A DNA stretch of 64,000 nucleotides from Planctomycetota bacterium (GTDB lineage Bacteria; Planctomycetota; B15-G4): the NCBI GenBank assembly GCA_029259745.1, contig JAJDEO010000034.1, positions 1 to 64,000 on the forward strand, given 5' to 3'. The position numbers and the translations under genes were made by a program. The notes under the pieces were generated by a model, which was not told where the DNA came from, ran no database searches, and saw nothing but the letters and a program-made list of their open reading frames with translations. Within the stretch, counting starts at the first letter, position 1. Every line of letters starts with the position of its first letter. Shown one piece after another: positions 25,739 through 33,285 of the stretch.

Positions 25739-26169
25739 GGCTTCCCGTCTACGTGACCCTGTTGCTTTTTGCGGGCTGCGCTGGAGTACCTGATGAACCC
25801 AGAAGAGAAGTTGCCCCCCGTGGCGTCGTGGTTGACGACGGAAGACCTGAAGGGGCTGCGCTGCACTCACGATGGGTGCAGCTCACCGGAGGGGCACCCC
25901 GTCATTCCTTCCCCAAGGTGCCACCCCAGTTCACCGCTGGAGACTCTCTTCTACCCGGACCAGGGCGCTGTCCTTATCCGGCGCTCTCGATGCAAGCGTC
26001 AGGTAGCGACGATTGCCGTTTCCTCGGGCATTCCGGACGGCGTGTAACCACACACAGTGCGTGCAAGGTCGGCGTTTTCTCGTCGTCGACGCCATCATCG
26101 ACCTTGCGTAGCACCGCCGCGTGGGGGTCACCCCGCGCGGCGTTTTCTCAACGGGATGTCTTGCCGTGA
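25735..26169 (+). CDS. Possible lipoprotein ORF overlapping the next gene
   Basis: The ATG at 25735 makes an ATGA overlap with the upstream stop. Residues 1-15 (MRLPVYVTLLLFAGC) are a credible lipoprotein signal with an LFAGC lipobox. Beyond about residue 20 the frame overlaps the better-supported gene at 25793, so the long frame may be only partly coding. No stop occurs until 26169 (144 aa). It could be an outer-membrane spanin-like protein in an embedded arrangement. Confidence 0.3.
   Translation: MRLPVYVTLLLFAGCAGVPDEPRREVAPRGVVVDDGRPEGAALHSRWVQLTGGAPRHSFPKVPPQFTAGDSLLPGPGRCPYPALSMQASGSDDCRFLGHSGRRVTTHSACKVGVFSSSTPSSTLRSTAAWGSPRAAFSQRDVLP
25793..26047 (+). CDS. Small zinc-binding phage protein
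   Basis: 84 aa from ATG 25793 with GGAG upstream. The pattern LRCTHDGC, then SPRCHPSSPLETLFY, then RSRCKRQVATIAV fits small phage zinc-ribbon proteins (C-x4-C ... CHP ... C) near this position in several phage genomes. Overlaps the lipobox ORF in another frame. Confidence 0.6.
   Translation: MNPEEKLPPVASWLTTEDLKGLRCTHDGCSSPEGHPVIPSPRCHPSSPLETLFYPDQGAVLIRRSRCKRQVATIAVSSGIPDGV
26115..26146 (+). terminator. Rho-independent terminator
   Basis: A 12-bp G/C-rich stem (26115-26126 with 26131-26142, one G-T pair) with a GTCA loop, then TTTT. It closes the unit that began near 24964. Confidence 0.85.
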
Positions 26170-26194
26170 CTATTCTCACGAATGATGGGGGTAG

Positions 26195-26251
26195 GTCAGG
26201 CGCAAAGACATTTCATCGTACACTCAGGTGGGAAAACGTCTCTCGCGTATA
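26195..26251 (+). promoter_or_regulatory. Bipartite element, copy 1
   Basis: GTCAGGCGCAAAGACATTT (26195-26213), 28 bp, then CTCGCGTATA (26242-26251). Copies with the same spacing are at 39949 and 61300. Confidence 0.65.
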
Positions 26252-26534
26252 TGTAGGCGCGAAAGGCTACGCCGTGGCTTGGTCCCACCGAGTATCTCCC
26301 CTTCTTTTCAGCCGAGCCACGGCACTTCTTTCGGGGTCTCTTTCCGCAGTGTCGCGCCGGGTTGTTGAGAGCTACTCTCCCCCTGAGTGGCATCTCGACG
26401 GTGTCTGCCCACACCGACTGGTATCTTGCAGGAGCTACTGGTCCTTGAGCGCACCTGCGGGGAGAGACCCCACTTATACACAGCCTTCAGCCAGGGGCTT
26501 GCGCTGATGCGCGGGTTGGCTAGACTGAGGGAGC

Positions 26535-26550
26535 GTCGCAGGAATGCGAC
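26535..26550. promoter_or_regulatory. Operator-like inverted repeat
   Basis: GTCGCA-GGAA-TGCGAC. It is the same half-site found in the TGCGACTA promoters, here without an obvious promoter. Confidence 0.5.
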
Positions 26551-26627
26551 CATAACGTCTTGCTCCGGGAGACTGACGCAGCGAGGCATTCGTGACGGAG
26601 GACTGTCTGGGAGGGCAGTTCGGCACT

Positions 26628-26671
26628 GACAGGTCGCTAGGCGGATAGGGCTTAGCGACCTGTCTCTTTTT
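26628..26671 (+). terminator. Rho-independent terminator
   Basis: A perfect 12-bp stem (26628-26639 with 26653-26664, 13-nt loop) followed by TC and five T. It stands 11 bp before the next start, so the next gene may depend on read-through or on a promoter inside this region. Confidence 0.9.
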
Positions 26672-26681
26672 GGAGTAGACG

Positions 26682-26939
26682 ATGGCGAAGAAGTCAGAGC
26701 GGCTTAACTCGCTACTTGCGGGCGCGCGCTCGCGGGTGGCCGCTGCGAGTAAGGCGGGCGTGATGGTGGGTGGCGATGCTGCGGCATGGCAGGAGCGCGC
26801 GCGGAAGCATATGGAGACCTTTTGCGACGCGCGCGGGCGAGAGGAGCAGGACGAGTCCTTCGAGCTGACGGTGGCTTGTATGTTCGCGTCGGTGCAAGCA
26901 TCAGCAGATGAGGTCGAGGCCGAAGCCGACGAGGGCTAG
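26682..26939 (+). CDS. Small helical protein
   Basis: 85 aa, basic N-terminus (MAKKSERLNSLLAGARSRV) and acidic C-terminus (EVEAEADEG), largely alpha-helical. Preceded by TGGAG. No family recognised. Confidence 0.65.
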   Translation: MAKKSERLNSLLAGARSRVAAASKAGVMVGGDAAAWQERARKHMETFCDARGREEQDESFELTVACMFASVQASADEVEAEADEG

Positions 26940-26991
26940 GTCGGGACGAGCAGTTCAGCGCGAAGCGAGTGTGGATGAGTAAGTCGCGCCC

Positions 26992-27019
26992 TTGTAGGAT
27001 ACGTGAGTGCGACTATCTC
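26992..27019 (+). promoter_or_regulatory. Promoter of the Xre-like gene
   Basis: TTGTAG, 16 bp ending in GTGCGAC, then TATCTC. The TGCGACTA motif spans the spacer and -10 start, so the regulator may act on its own promoter. Confidence 0.5.
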
Positions 27020-27031
27020 TGGAGGCCATCA

Positions 27032-27310
27032 ATGGTCAAGGCAGCAAAAGTAGACCCTTACGACATCCGATCCCACTCGCTTCGCGACATTATCAACTAC
27101 CGGCTGGAGAGCATGGGGCAGTCCAGGTACGCCGTAGCCAACAGCGGGATGGTGGACCTAGCACCCGCGACGGTGTACCGGTACTTGAACGGGGAGACAG
27201 ACTCAGTGGCGTCAAACGTTGAACAGCTTCTGCGGGCTTGCGGGCTTCGCATTGTTGCTGAGCGCCGCAAGCCCATCTGGGTAACAACAAAGAGGTACTC
27301 ACACCTGTAA
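27032..27310 (+). CDS. Xre-family helix-turn-helix regulator
   Basis: 92 aa from ATG 27032 (GGAGG 9-13 nt upstream). The segment YRLESMGQSRYAVANSG with LAPATVYRYLNGETDSVAS reads as a Cro/C1-type HTH (helix 2 and recognition helix at about residues 30-60). It is small, like Cro proteins or plasmid repressors. A candidate to bind the TGCGACTA/AGTCGCA palindromes. No integrase was found in the window, so lysogeny is unproven. Confidence 0.7.
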   Translation: MVKAAKVDPYDIRSHSLRDIINYRLESMGQSRYAVANSGMVDLAPATVYRYLNGETDSVASNVEQLLRACGLRIVAERRKPIWVTTKRYSHL

Positions 27311-27325
27311 ACAAGGAGGCGTGGC

Positions 27326-27640
27326 ATGGGCGCTACGACCGTACGAAAGAAGAAAAAGGCGAGTCCGAGGAAGACATCGCTTTCACCGAGCACTGGGCTA
27401 CCGAAGGACGAGCGGGTTGTCCGCATTCTTCAGATGCTTTCTGACGGGTGGCAGTGGAGGTACACCCAGAACGGGCGTGTTGCGCACGCCGTTCACGAAG
27501 GCACTCGTGGCATCTGTGGGGTGTGGGGCTGGCGCAAAGCGGCGCCTTCCCCGGAGGTCGCTGACAAGCAGGAGACGCGGACTCTGTTCTGCCAGCGTTG
27601 CGTAGGAAGAATCGTCCGCAATGCTCAGGGAGAACAGTGA
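27326..27640 (+). CDS. Small basic protein with C-terminal CxxC
   Basis: 104 aa after AAGGAGG. The N-terminus is Lys/Arg/Ser-rich and probably disordered; the middle WQWRYTQNGRVAHAV and the CQRC near the end suggest a small nucleic-acid-binding zinc protein. Unassigned. Confidence 0.65.
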   Translation: MGATTVRKKKKASPRKTSLSPSTGLPKDERVVRILQMLSDGWQWRYTQNGRVAHAVHEGTRGICGVWGWRKAAPSPEVADKQETRTLFCQRCVGRIVRNAQGEQ

Positions 27641-28659
27641 TGAAGGCTCGGACTGAGAGGGTGCTGGGCGCGTTCACTTACGTTGTATTGTGGGTGTGTA
27701 TCATAGCGGTGCTGTTGGTGGCGACTGCGCGCTTGTCCGCTCAGACGGCTATTCCGGAGAAGTCGCTCGTCGAGCTTGATGGGACGGTCTGGGTCTTGTC
27801 GAAGGCTGCTCAGCTCGATCAAGAGATCGTCACACAGCAGGACTTTGGCGACCACGTCGACGTGACGAAGCCGACGCTGTTTCTTGGATGCGTCTTTCGG
27901 GCAGGTGTCACGTTCAGGGACACAAGCCATCCGTCTCAAGTGTTTCGCTGCCGACTCGGGAATACGTTGGAGGGCGAGTCGAACGCACTTGTCCGGTGCG
28001 AGCCCAAGGCACGGGCGCGGATTGAGCAGTGTCGCTTCATGGGGAGCGCGGGCGCGGGTGTGCTGCTTTCTGGCGGGCTGGAGATCTATCGCTGCACGTT
28101 TACCGAGGGTACGTACGCGCACAACGTTCTGAGCTGTAAGGGGTGGGGCGGAGGTCTCGTCGAGAAGTCGCTCTTTTTGGAGAAGGGCGTTCCGATCAAC
28201 GGCGCGCTTGTGACGGCTCGTGGCTTTGCTTACGGGAACGCGATACTGAATGCTTGTCATGCTCATCGAGGCGATGATCCTGGCAAGACACACATTCAGT
28301 TCTGCACAGTCATCGGGCGGCACGCTCTCATCTACGGGAGTTCCGGCGAGCAGATGGTCTTGCGAGGGAATGACATCATGTCTCCTGAGCCGGAGGGGAC
28401 ATACGCTGTTCAGGGCTGGCGTACGGAGGGAGATCCTACTTCAACGACATTGCCCTTCATCGCCGAAGGCAATCGCGTCTTAGGCCCTGTGCGGCTGGAG
28501 ATATTCCCTGGTGCGTCGCAGCTGTCCTACGCAGAAGAACCTCAAGCGCCACTGAAACAACCCGGCGAGGACCTTGACGGGCTGCTGACAAGTCCTTTCT
28601 ACGGGGTGGGAGCTGGCTGGACTTCGATGCTTGACGCTAAGTGGGAGGCTCTGCAATGA
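27640..28659 (+). CDS. Membrane-anchored or secreted parallel beta-helix protein
   Basis: 339 aa; ATG at 27640 overlaps the upstream stop (TGATG). Residues about 10-36 are a hydrophobic segment ending in SAQ, a signal peptide or anchor. The body shows repeating short strands of the type IEQCRFMGS, LEIYRCTFTEG and VEKSLFLEKG, the look of a right-handed beta-helix (pectate-lyase-like). It may be an exported host-surface modifier or phage-encoded receptor mask. No catalytic motif identified. Confidence 0.65.
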   Translation: MKARTERVLGAFTYVVLWVCIIAVLLVATARLSAQTAIPEKSLVELDGTVWVLSKAAQLDQEIVTQQDFGDHVDVTKPTLFLGCVFRAGVTFRDTSHPSQVFRCRLGNTLEGESNALVRCEPKARARIEQCRFMGSAGAGVLLSGGLEIYRCTFTEGTYAHNVLSCKGWGGGLVEKSLFLEKGVPINGALVTARGFAYGNAILNACHAHRGDDPGKTHIQFCTVIGRHALIYGSSGEQMVLRGNDIMSPEPEGTYAVQGWRTEGDPTSTTLPFIAEGNRVLGPVRLEIFPGASQLSYAEEPQAPLKQPGEDLDGLLTSPFYGVGAGWTSMLDAKWEALQ

Positions 28660-28985
28660 GCGCGGAGACTGTGATTGTTTCACTCTGCGCTGCCAGCTTT
28701 TTGGGTGGGTACTTCTGGAGGAGCCGCGTGGAGGACTTTCCGCCGAGAGATCGGTGGAAGGTGAACGTCTTGCTTCTGATCGTAGCCTCTCTGTTGCTAG
28801 CGGGTTGCAGCACGACCCACGGTAAGCAGTATCACGGACCTGCGCACATCACGACGCGCGAGATCGTTGACGGGAAGATGGACCGCCAGGACTACTACAT
28901 TCAGGCCGGGGAGTCTTTCTGGGTTCCTCTGGGGGACGTGCGCATTATTACGTGGCGTCCTGAGGAAGGCGGCGCGAGTGAGTGA
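28656..28985 (+). CDS. Membrane protein with internal lipobox
   Basis: 109 aa from ATG 28656 (ATGA overlap). A first hydrophobic segment lies at about residues 3-24. A second, VNVLLLIVASLLLAGCSTTH, contains a perfect lipobox (LAGC). An in-frame GTG at 28760 with a GGAAG-like site would produce a lipoprotein with only this second segment, so two products are possible. It could be part of a spanin or exclusion system. Confidence 0.55.
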   Translation: MSAETVIVSLCAASFLGGYFWRSRVEDFPPRDRWKVNVLLLIVASLLLAGCSTTHGKQYHGPAHITTREIVDGKMDRQDYYIQAGESFWVPLGDVRIITWRPEEGGASE

Positions 28986-29304
28986 CCGCGAGTGGAGCCC
29001 AAGGATCGGCGAGAGAGTTCAGATTGAGCCGGTCGAGGTAATGCATACAGATGGTGAGACCGTTTGGTTTGACGGGGGGAGCAGTCTCATCGGGTCGGTT
29101 GGCGTGCAGCATCTTCTCCCGGCTGCGTCGTGCGTGCTCGAAAAGATCTGTGCCCTTTACGAGCTTGGGTACTGGCTAGATAGTGGAGATGGGCCCGTCT
29201 ATTACTTTTCGCACCGCCGCGACAGCCGCCCAGGGCTTGCACGGGCCGATCTTGCCGAGGCTGTAGTCGTCGCGTACGACGGGATCATGGAGGTGGGCGA
29301 GTGA
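28978..29304 (+). CDS. Small protein of unknown function
   Basis: 108 aa from GTG 28978, overlapping the upstream gene by 8 bp. It contains PRIGERVQIEPVEV and a Tyr/Phe-rich centre (GPVYYFSHRRDS); possibly a small beta-barrel. Coupled to the helicase gene by a GTGA overlap. Confidence 0.55.
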   Translation: MSDREWSPRIGERVQIEPVEVMHTDGETVWFDGGSSLIGSVGVQHLLPAASCVLEKICALYELGYWLDSGDGPVYYFSHRRDSRPGLARADLAEAVVVAYDGIMEVGE

Positions 29305-31001
29305 CGACCGTTCGCTTCGAGGTTGTCGAGGTCGGTAAGGGGCGGGAGGTTCGTGTCGACGCGCCCTTCGCAGCGAAGGACGCGATCAAGTCGACGGGCT
29401 TCGCGAGGTGGCACGCCAAGCGGAAGATGTGGACGGTCCCCCTCACTGCGATGGCATTGCAGGAGACGCGCGCGGCGGTAGCGCGCGCATTGCCGGACGC
29501 GCAGATCCTGCATGACGCTCCGTGTGACGCTCTGGCAAACGCGAAGACGGTGCTGGCCGACGTCGACACGTCTGATCCAGTAGCGGGCGCTGTGCTCCCG
29601 CCGTGGACCCACCAACGAGTGGGCATCCACATGGTGGGACAGCTCGGTGGGTGCATGCTCGCGTGGGACATGGGCAGCGGCAAGACGAAGGCGATCTACG
29701 ATGCCATCGTCCACTACGACTTCCGCTTGGTGCTGGTGACGTGTCCCTCTTCAGTGATCAGCGTATGGGGGCGCGAGGCGGCGAAACACGTCCCTGACGA
29801 AGTGGGCCTTGAGGTCTTGATGCTCACTGGAAAGCACTCTGTCGCTCAGCGAGCATCTCTTCTTGAAGAGAAGGTCCTGGAGTGTGCGGCCTTGTCTAAG
29901 CCGCTCATCGTGGTGACAAACTACGAGGCCGCATGGCGCACTCCTTTGTCAAAGACGATCACGTCTTTGACGTGGGACCTTGTCGTAGCTGATGAGAGTC
30001 ACAGGATCTCGAACGTGTCGACGAACATCGGCAAGTTCATGGCGAAACAGTTGGCCCCCAAGGCGCGGCATCGCGTGTGCCTTACGGGCACTCCTATGGG
30101 TAACGGGCCGATTGATGCATTCGGGCAGTTTGCGTTCATCGAGCCGGCGCTCTTCGGGACGGCGATCACGCGCTTCCGGGCGAAGTATTGCGTGATGGGT
30201 GGCTTCGAGGGGCGTGAGGTTGTCGACTATCAGAACCTTGATGACTTCAAGGAACGAATGTCGCGCGTGTCGACTCGCGTAAGGCTGCGCGACGTTGTCG
30301 ACCTACCGGAGTATCAAGACGAAGAACGGTTGGTGGAGCTATGTCCTGCTGCGACGCGCATGTACCGGGACGTACGCGACGACTTCATCGCCCAGCACGC
30401 AAAGGGCGTGGTGACTGCGACGAACGCGGTCGCGAAGTTGTTGCGGCTCCAGCAGATCACAAGCGGCTTTTGCTCGGTGACTTACACAGACCCTGCGGGG
30501 GTCGAGAAGCAAGCGATCGAGCCGATCGACCGCGGAAAGAGTGACGCTCTCAAAGAGATCGCCACAGACGCTGCGCATGACGAGCCGATTGTCGTGTTCG
30601 TGCGCTTTAGGCCGGACCTTGAGACTGTTCACAGGGTCGCACTAGAGTCTGGTCGGACGAGCTTTGAGATCAGCGGAGGGACAAATCAGCAGGACCTTTG
30701 GGAGAACGAGTGCCGGTTGGGCACAGGTCCTATCATTGCTGTTCAGATTCAGGCGGGTGGGGTTGGGATTGACCTAACTCCAGCTCGCTACTGCGTGTAC
30801 TACTCGGTCGGATTCAACCTGACGGACTACCTTCAGTCGAGGGCGCGTGTGTACCGGCCTGGGCAAACGCGTGGGGTGGTGTACTACCACCTCATTGCTG
30901 AGGGGACAGTCGATCGAGTGGTCTATCGGGCTCTACGTCGCAAGGGCAACGTTGTCGACGCTGTCGTGGAGTCCATCACAGGGGCATCGGAGTTAGCGTG
31001 A
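29301..31001 (+). CDS. SNF2-type DEAD/DEAH-box helicase / ATPase
   Basis: 566 aa, GTG start. Motif I DMGSGKTK at about 123-130, DESH Walker B (VVADESHRIS), CLTGTPMGNGPIDAFGQ motif III region, then a C-terminal RecA half with GGVGIDLTPA and QSRARVYRPGQ (motifs V and VI) define the SNF2 family. The first 70 residues (FAAKDAIKSTGFARWHAKRK) look like a HARP-type DNA-annealing extension. Likely roles are fork remodelling or recombination in phage replication. Confidence 0.88.
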   Translation: MTTVRFEVVEVGKGREVRVDAPFAAKDAIKSTGFARWHAKRKMWTVPLTAMALQETRAAVARALPDAQILHDAPCDALANAKTVLADVDTSDPVAGAVLPPWTHQRVGIHMVGQLGGCMLAWDMGSGKTKAIYDAIVHYDFRLVLVTCPSSVISVWGREAAKHVPDEVGLEVLMLTGKHSVAQRASLLEEKVLECAALSKPLIVVTNYEAAWRTPLSKTITSLTWDLVVADESHRISNVSTNIGKFMAKQLAPKARHRVCLTGTPMGNGPIDAFGQFAFIEPALFGTAITRFRAKYCVMGGFEGREVVDYQNLDDFKERMSRVSTRVRLRDVVDLPEYQDEERLVELCPAATRMYRDVRDDFIAQHAKGVVTATNAVAKLLRLQQITSGFCSVTYTDPAGVEKQAIEPIDRGKSDALKEIATDAAHDEPIVVFVRFRPDLETVHRVALESGRTSFEISGGTNQQDLWENECRLGTGPIIAVQIQAGGVGIDLTPARYCVYYSVGFNLTDYLQSRARVYRPGQTRGVVYYHLIAEGTVDRVVYRALRRKGNVVDAVVESITGASELA

Positions 31002-31288
31002 AGATCGACGAGAGTAATATCATTGACACCATGTGGGCTGTTTACGCCAAGGCCGTGTACAGCGACAAGGGACCTGAGGACATGATTCTCATAAACGCTC
31101 GGCTGGGTTTTGTGGCGGGGGTGAGGTCTATTAGGACGATGATGGAGACAGCAGCTTCTGAGGGGCTGGATCGCGGTCAGATATGCGCCATTGACGCCGC
31201 CATATTGAGCGGTCTGGAAGACTTTGCTCGGAGGTTTGCGGACGTGGTCAGTCTGCATGACGAGGCGGGCATTCCTGAAGAGATGTAG
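30998..31288 (+). CDS. Small helical protein
   Basis: 96 aa from a GTG overlapping the helicase stop. All-helical with hydrophobic heptads. Unrecognised. Confidence 0.6.
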   Translation: MKIDESNIIDTMWAVYAKAVYSDKGPEDMILINARLGFVAGVRSIRTMMETAASEGLDRGQICAIDAAILSGLEDFARRFADVVSLHDEAGIPEEM

Positions 31289-31314
31289 GGCAAACCCTTT
31301 CGAGGAGTGGGCTG

Positions 31315-31605
31315 ATGAAAAGATCACGTTTAGTCACGGCTGTGGGGATACCCTTGTCTGTGACCCATGGGGACATCGACGTCGAGTGGCGGGCGTTCGT
31401 CAATGCAGTTTTTCGTGACGGCGAACTAAGGTCGATGAATCCTGCGCAGCTTGTGGAGATGCGACGTTGCTTCTACAGCGGGTATGCGGCTGCAACGGCG
31501 TCTTACTCTGCGAAAGACAGCTCGAAGACAAGGCTGATCACAGATACTCTTGAGCTAGAGGAGTTCTTGAACGTGGTCGGCACTTCTGCTGAGCGTGGTC
31601 GGTGA
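31315..31605 (+). CDS. Small conserved-type phage protein
   Basis: 96 aa. The segment EMRRCFYSGYAAATA is similar to a short helix-turn (R-x-FY-x-G-A) seen in many small phage proteins. Function unknown. Confidence 0.6.
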   Translation: MKRSRLVTAVGIPLSVTHGDIDVEWRAFVNAVFRDGELRSMNPAQLVEMRRCFYSGYAAATASYSAKDSSKTRLITDTLELEEFLNVVGTSAERGR

Positions 31606-31889
31606 CCGAAGACGCGAGTGGCTACGACAAGTACGCTGCGCGGTGGGTGCTTAACTTCGGGTGCAGGGCGCTACGTCTTGACGTCTGGCGTTGCGTCTTT
31701 CCCTCCGTCGTGCTCGGCTACTTGCGTGGGCACGACCAAGCCTACTCAGCGTGGCTCATCGACGTGTGCAGAGAGGTCGACAATCTCTACTGGAATGGCG
31801 GTGTCGCCACTGGCCGCGACTTCACTCACGAGGATAGTGCCGACTACCTCGAAGCACGTGCGCGGAAGGTGCTCGGCGATGACGTCTGA
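31602..31889 (+). CDS. Small protein
   Basis: 95 aa, GTGA overlap. Begins MTEDASGYDKYAARWVLNFG and ends EARARKVLGDDV. The AARWVL start and EARAR...VL end recur in the 53-aa gene at 56220, so the two may be distant relatives. Confidence 0.55.
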   Translation: MTEDASGYDKYAARWVLNFGCRALRLDVWRCVFPSVVLGYLRGHDQAYSAWLIDVCREVDNLYWNGGVATGRDFTHEDSADYLEARARKVLGDDV

Positions 31890-32055
31890 GCGACCACCTC
31901 TAATCCCACTCGGCGCCAAAACGAACTTTGGTGAAGTCCAGGCCATTGCTTCGTTTAGTGGTGAGCGGTACTACTTCTGCTGGGATGGTGAGATTGTGTC
32001 GATGATGCCCGCGACTGAGGTAAGGGTGCTCGACGGACCTTCGACAACCCGATGA
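31879..32055 (+). CDS. Small protein (58 aa)
   Basis: ATG at 31879 overlaps the upstream gene by 11 bp; it ends in an ATGA overlap with the next gene. Tyr/Phe-rich (GERYYFCWDGEIVSM), probably a tiny beta-sheet protein. Confidence 0.5.
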   Translation: MTSERPPLIPLGAKTNFGEVQAIASFSGERYYFCWDGEIVSMMPATEVRVLDGPSTTR

Positions 32056-32600
32056 CCAGCCGCTTTTTCGTCGCGACAATGCCGAGAAGTCGTTCGGCCT
32101 GGTTGTCCGTTTTGCTGACCACTCCTGGGCACTACGTTCTACATGAGGCGGTGCGGACGCACGGCGTCTTCCGCGAAGACGGGCGCGTCTCCGTGAACTA
32201 TCCCGAGGGCGTTTCCGGGGCTACTGGCTGCGACCTTGCGTTGTGGCCTAGCGTCATCGACGCGGGCGCCCCTCTTGTTGTCGTGTGGCGTGAGCCGGGG
32301 GTATCTCGGAAGTCTGCTGTGCGCGCTTCTGGGCAGGTCTCTGAGACAGAGCTTCTTGTGGAGAGATGCGTGGAGGGGCTTTTGTCGCTCCGCAGTGACG
32401 CCGATCACTGGGTGGACTTTGAGGACCTTCGATACTCAGACAACGTCGTCACGCTAGCGCAGGTTCTGGGGGTCGAGGTCTCGCTTGAGAATGTCCAGCG
32501 GATGCAGGACTACATCGTCGAGTACAACCCGGAAAGGTACTCCGGAGCACCGGGCTTTGCGGGCGTTCTGCGCGAAAGACTTGGCGGCAAAGAGACCTAG
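32052..32600 (+). CDS. Sulfotransferase-like protein
   Basis: 182 aa. The N-terminal FFVATMPRSRSAWLSVLL is the 5'-phosphosulfate-binding loop of the sulfotransferase/P-loop family (PRS-x-S/T-x-WL), followed by VLHEAV. Later PLVVVWREP and VDFEDLRYSD fit the same fold (a 3'-phosphate loop and a catalytic-side strand). It is shorter than cellular enzymes, as are phage versions. The substrate is unknown; a surface or DNA modification role is conjecture. Confidence 0.65.
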   Translation: MTSRFFVATMPRSRSAWLSVLLTTPGHYVLHEAVRTHGVFREDGRVSVNYPEGVSGATGCDLALWPSVIDAGAPLVVVWREPGVSRKSAVRASGQVSETELLVERCVEGLLSLRSDADHWVDFEDLRYSDNVVTLAQVLGVEVSLENVQRMQDYIVEYNPERYSGAPGFAGVLRERLGGKET

Positions 32601-32604
32601 GGTG

Positions 32605-32633
32605 TTCTCAGAGTTGAGAGCGTTAGGTATGCT
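32605..32633 (+). promoter_or_regulatory. Promoter-like sequence before the replication module
   Basis: TTCTCA, 17 bp, TATGCT. It stands 60 bp before the gene at 32694. The -35 is weak. Confidence 0.4.
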
Positions 32634-32693
32634 CTGCTGGCTCGCCTATGAGGGGCGGGTGCTGACCAATCGAAATGCGCCTTGGAGATTGAT

Positions 32694-33251
32694 ATGCCCG
32701 GTGACGCTGTCCTTCGTCGGATTTACGCAGAGCTTGGGGTATCAGAAGACGCAGAGTTCGAGGACTTGACGCCGGATCAGATGTACGGGGTCTATGTGGC
32801 GCTCGACAACGAGCGTCGCGAGGCCGACAAGCTCTCCAAGCGGATTGGAGGGTTGAAGTCTCAGCTCGAAGATCAGCTTGTCGAGCACATGGGTGAGACA
32901 GGGACTCAGAGCATCACTCTTCGCGGCAAGACGTTGTACTTGGCGCGCGAGCTATGGCCGACTGTCGACGACAGCGAGGAGCGTTCCGCTCTGAACTCGG
33001 AGGCGACCGCCGAAGATGTCGAGAATGCGCGGGAGCTGGCGAAACGTCGGCTTGTGCTGGCGCTCAAGGGAGACCCTGAGACAGAGCACCTCGTTCGACG
33101 GACGTTCAACTATCAGACTCTTCGGAGCTGGATGCTGAACGACTGCGAGCTGGACGAAGAGACGATGTCCCCTATGATCCCAGAGCACCTGGAGGGCCTG
33201 CTGTCGTTCACTGAACGGCATCGGGTTAAGGTCGTCGCGTCGCGAAAGTAG
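32694..33251 (+). CDS. Coiled-coil protein of the replication module
   Basis: 185 aa from ATG 32694 (GGAGA upstream) rather than the in-frame TTG at 32682. Residues 35-70 form a coiled coil (NERREADKLSKRIGGLKSQL), then ITLRGKTLYLARELWP, a pattern seen in phage proteins of unknown function next to recombination genes. The C-terminal part ends in a short basic tail. Confidence 0.65.
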   Translation: MPGDAVLRRIYAELGVSEDAEFEDLTPDQMYGVYVALDNERREADKLSKRIGGLKSQLEDQLVEHMGETGTQSITLRGKTLYLARELWPTVDDSEERSALNSEATAEDVENARELAKRRLVLALKGDPETEHLVRRTFNYQTLRSWMLNDCELDEETMSPMIPEHLEGLLSFTERHRVKVVASRK

Positions 33252-33285
33252 TAGGGTCAGCCTTTCCAACGAGCAAGGAGGGCTT

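Larger units (their letters stand above)
26048..26681 (+). other. 634-bp intergenic region
   Basis: Apart from the terminator, bipartite element, inverted repeat and second terminator listed separately, this region shows no convincing gene; open frames here lack ribosome sites and recognisable protein features. An additional stem GCAAGGTCG / CGACCTTGC (about 26065-26107) encloses a small inner hairpin. Confidence 0.6.

Noticed and set aside
26121..26629. Several open frames in the 26.1-26.6 kb gap
   Set aside because: They run through a terminator and the bipartite element, lack ribosome sites and show no protein-like features.
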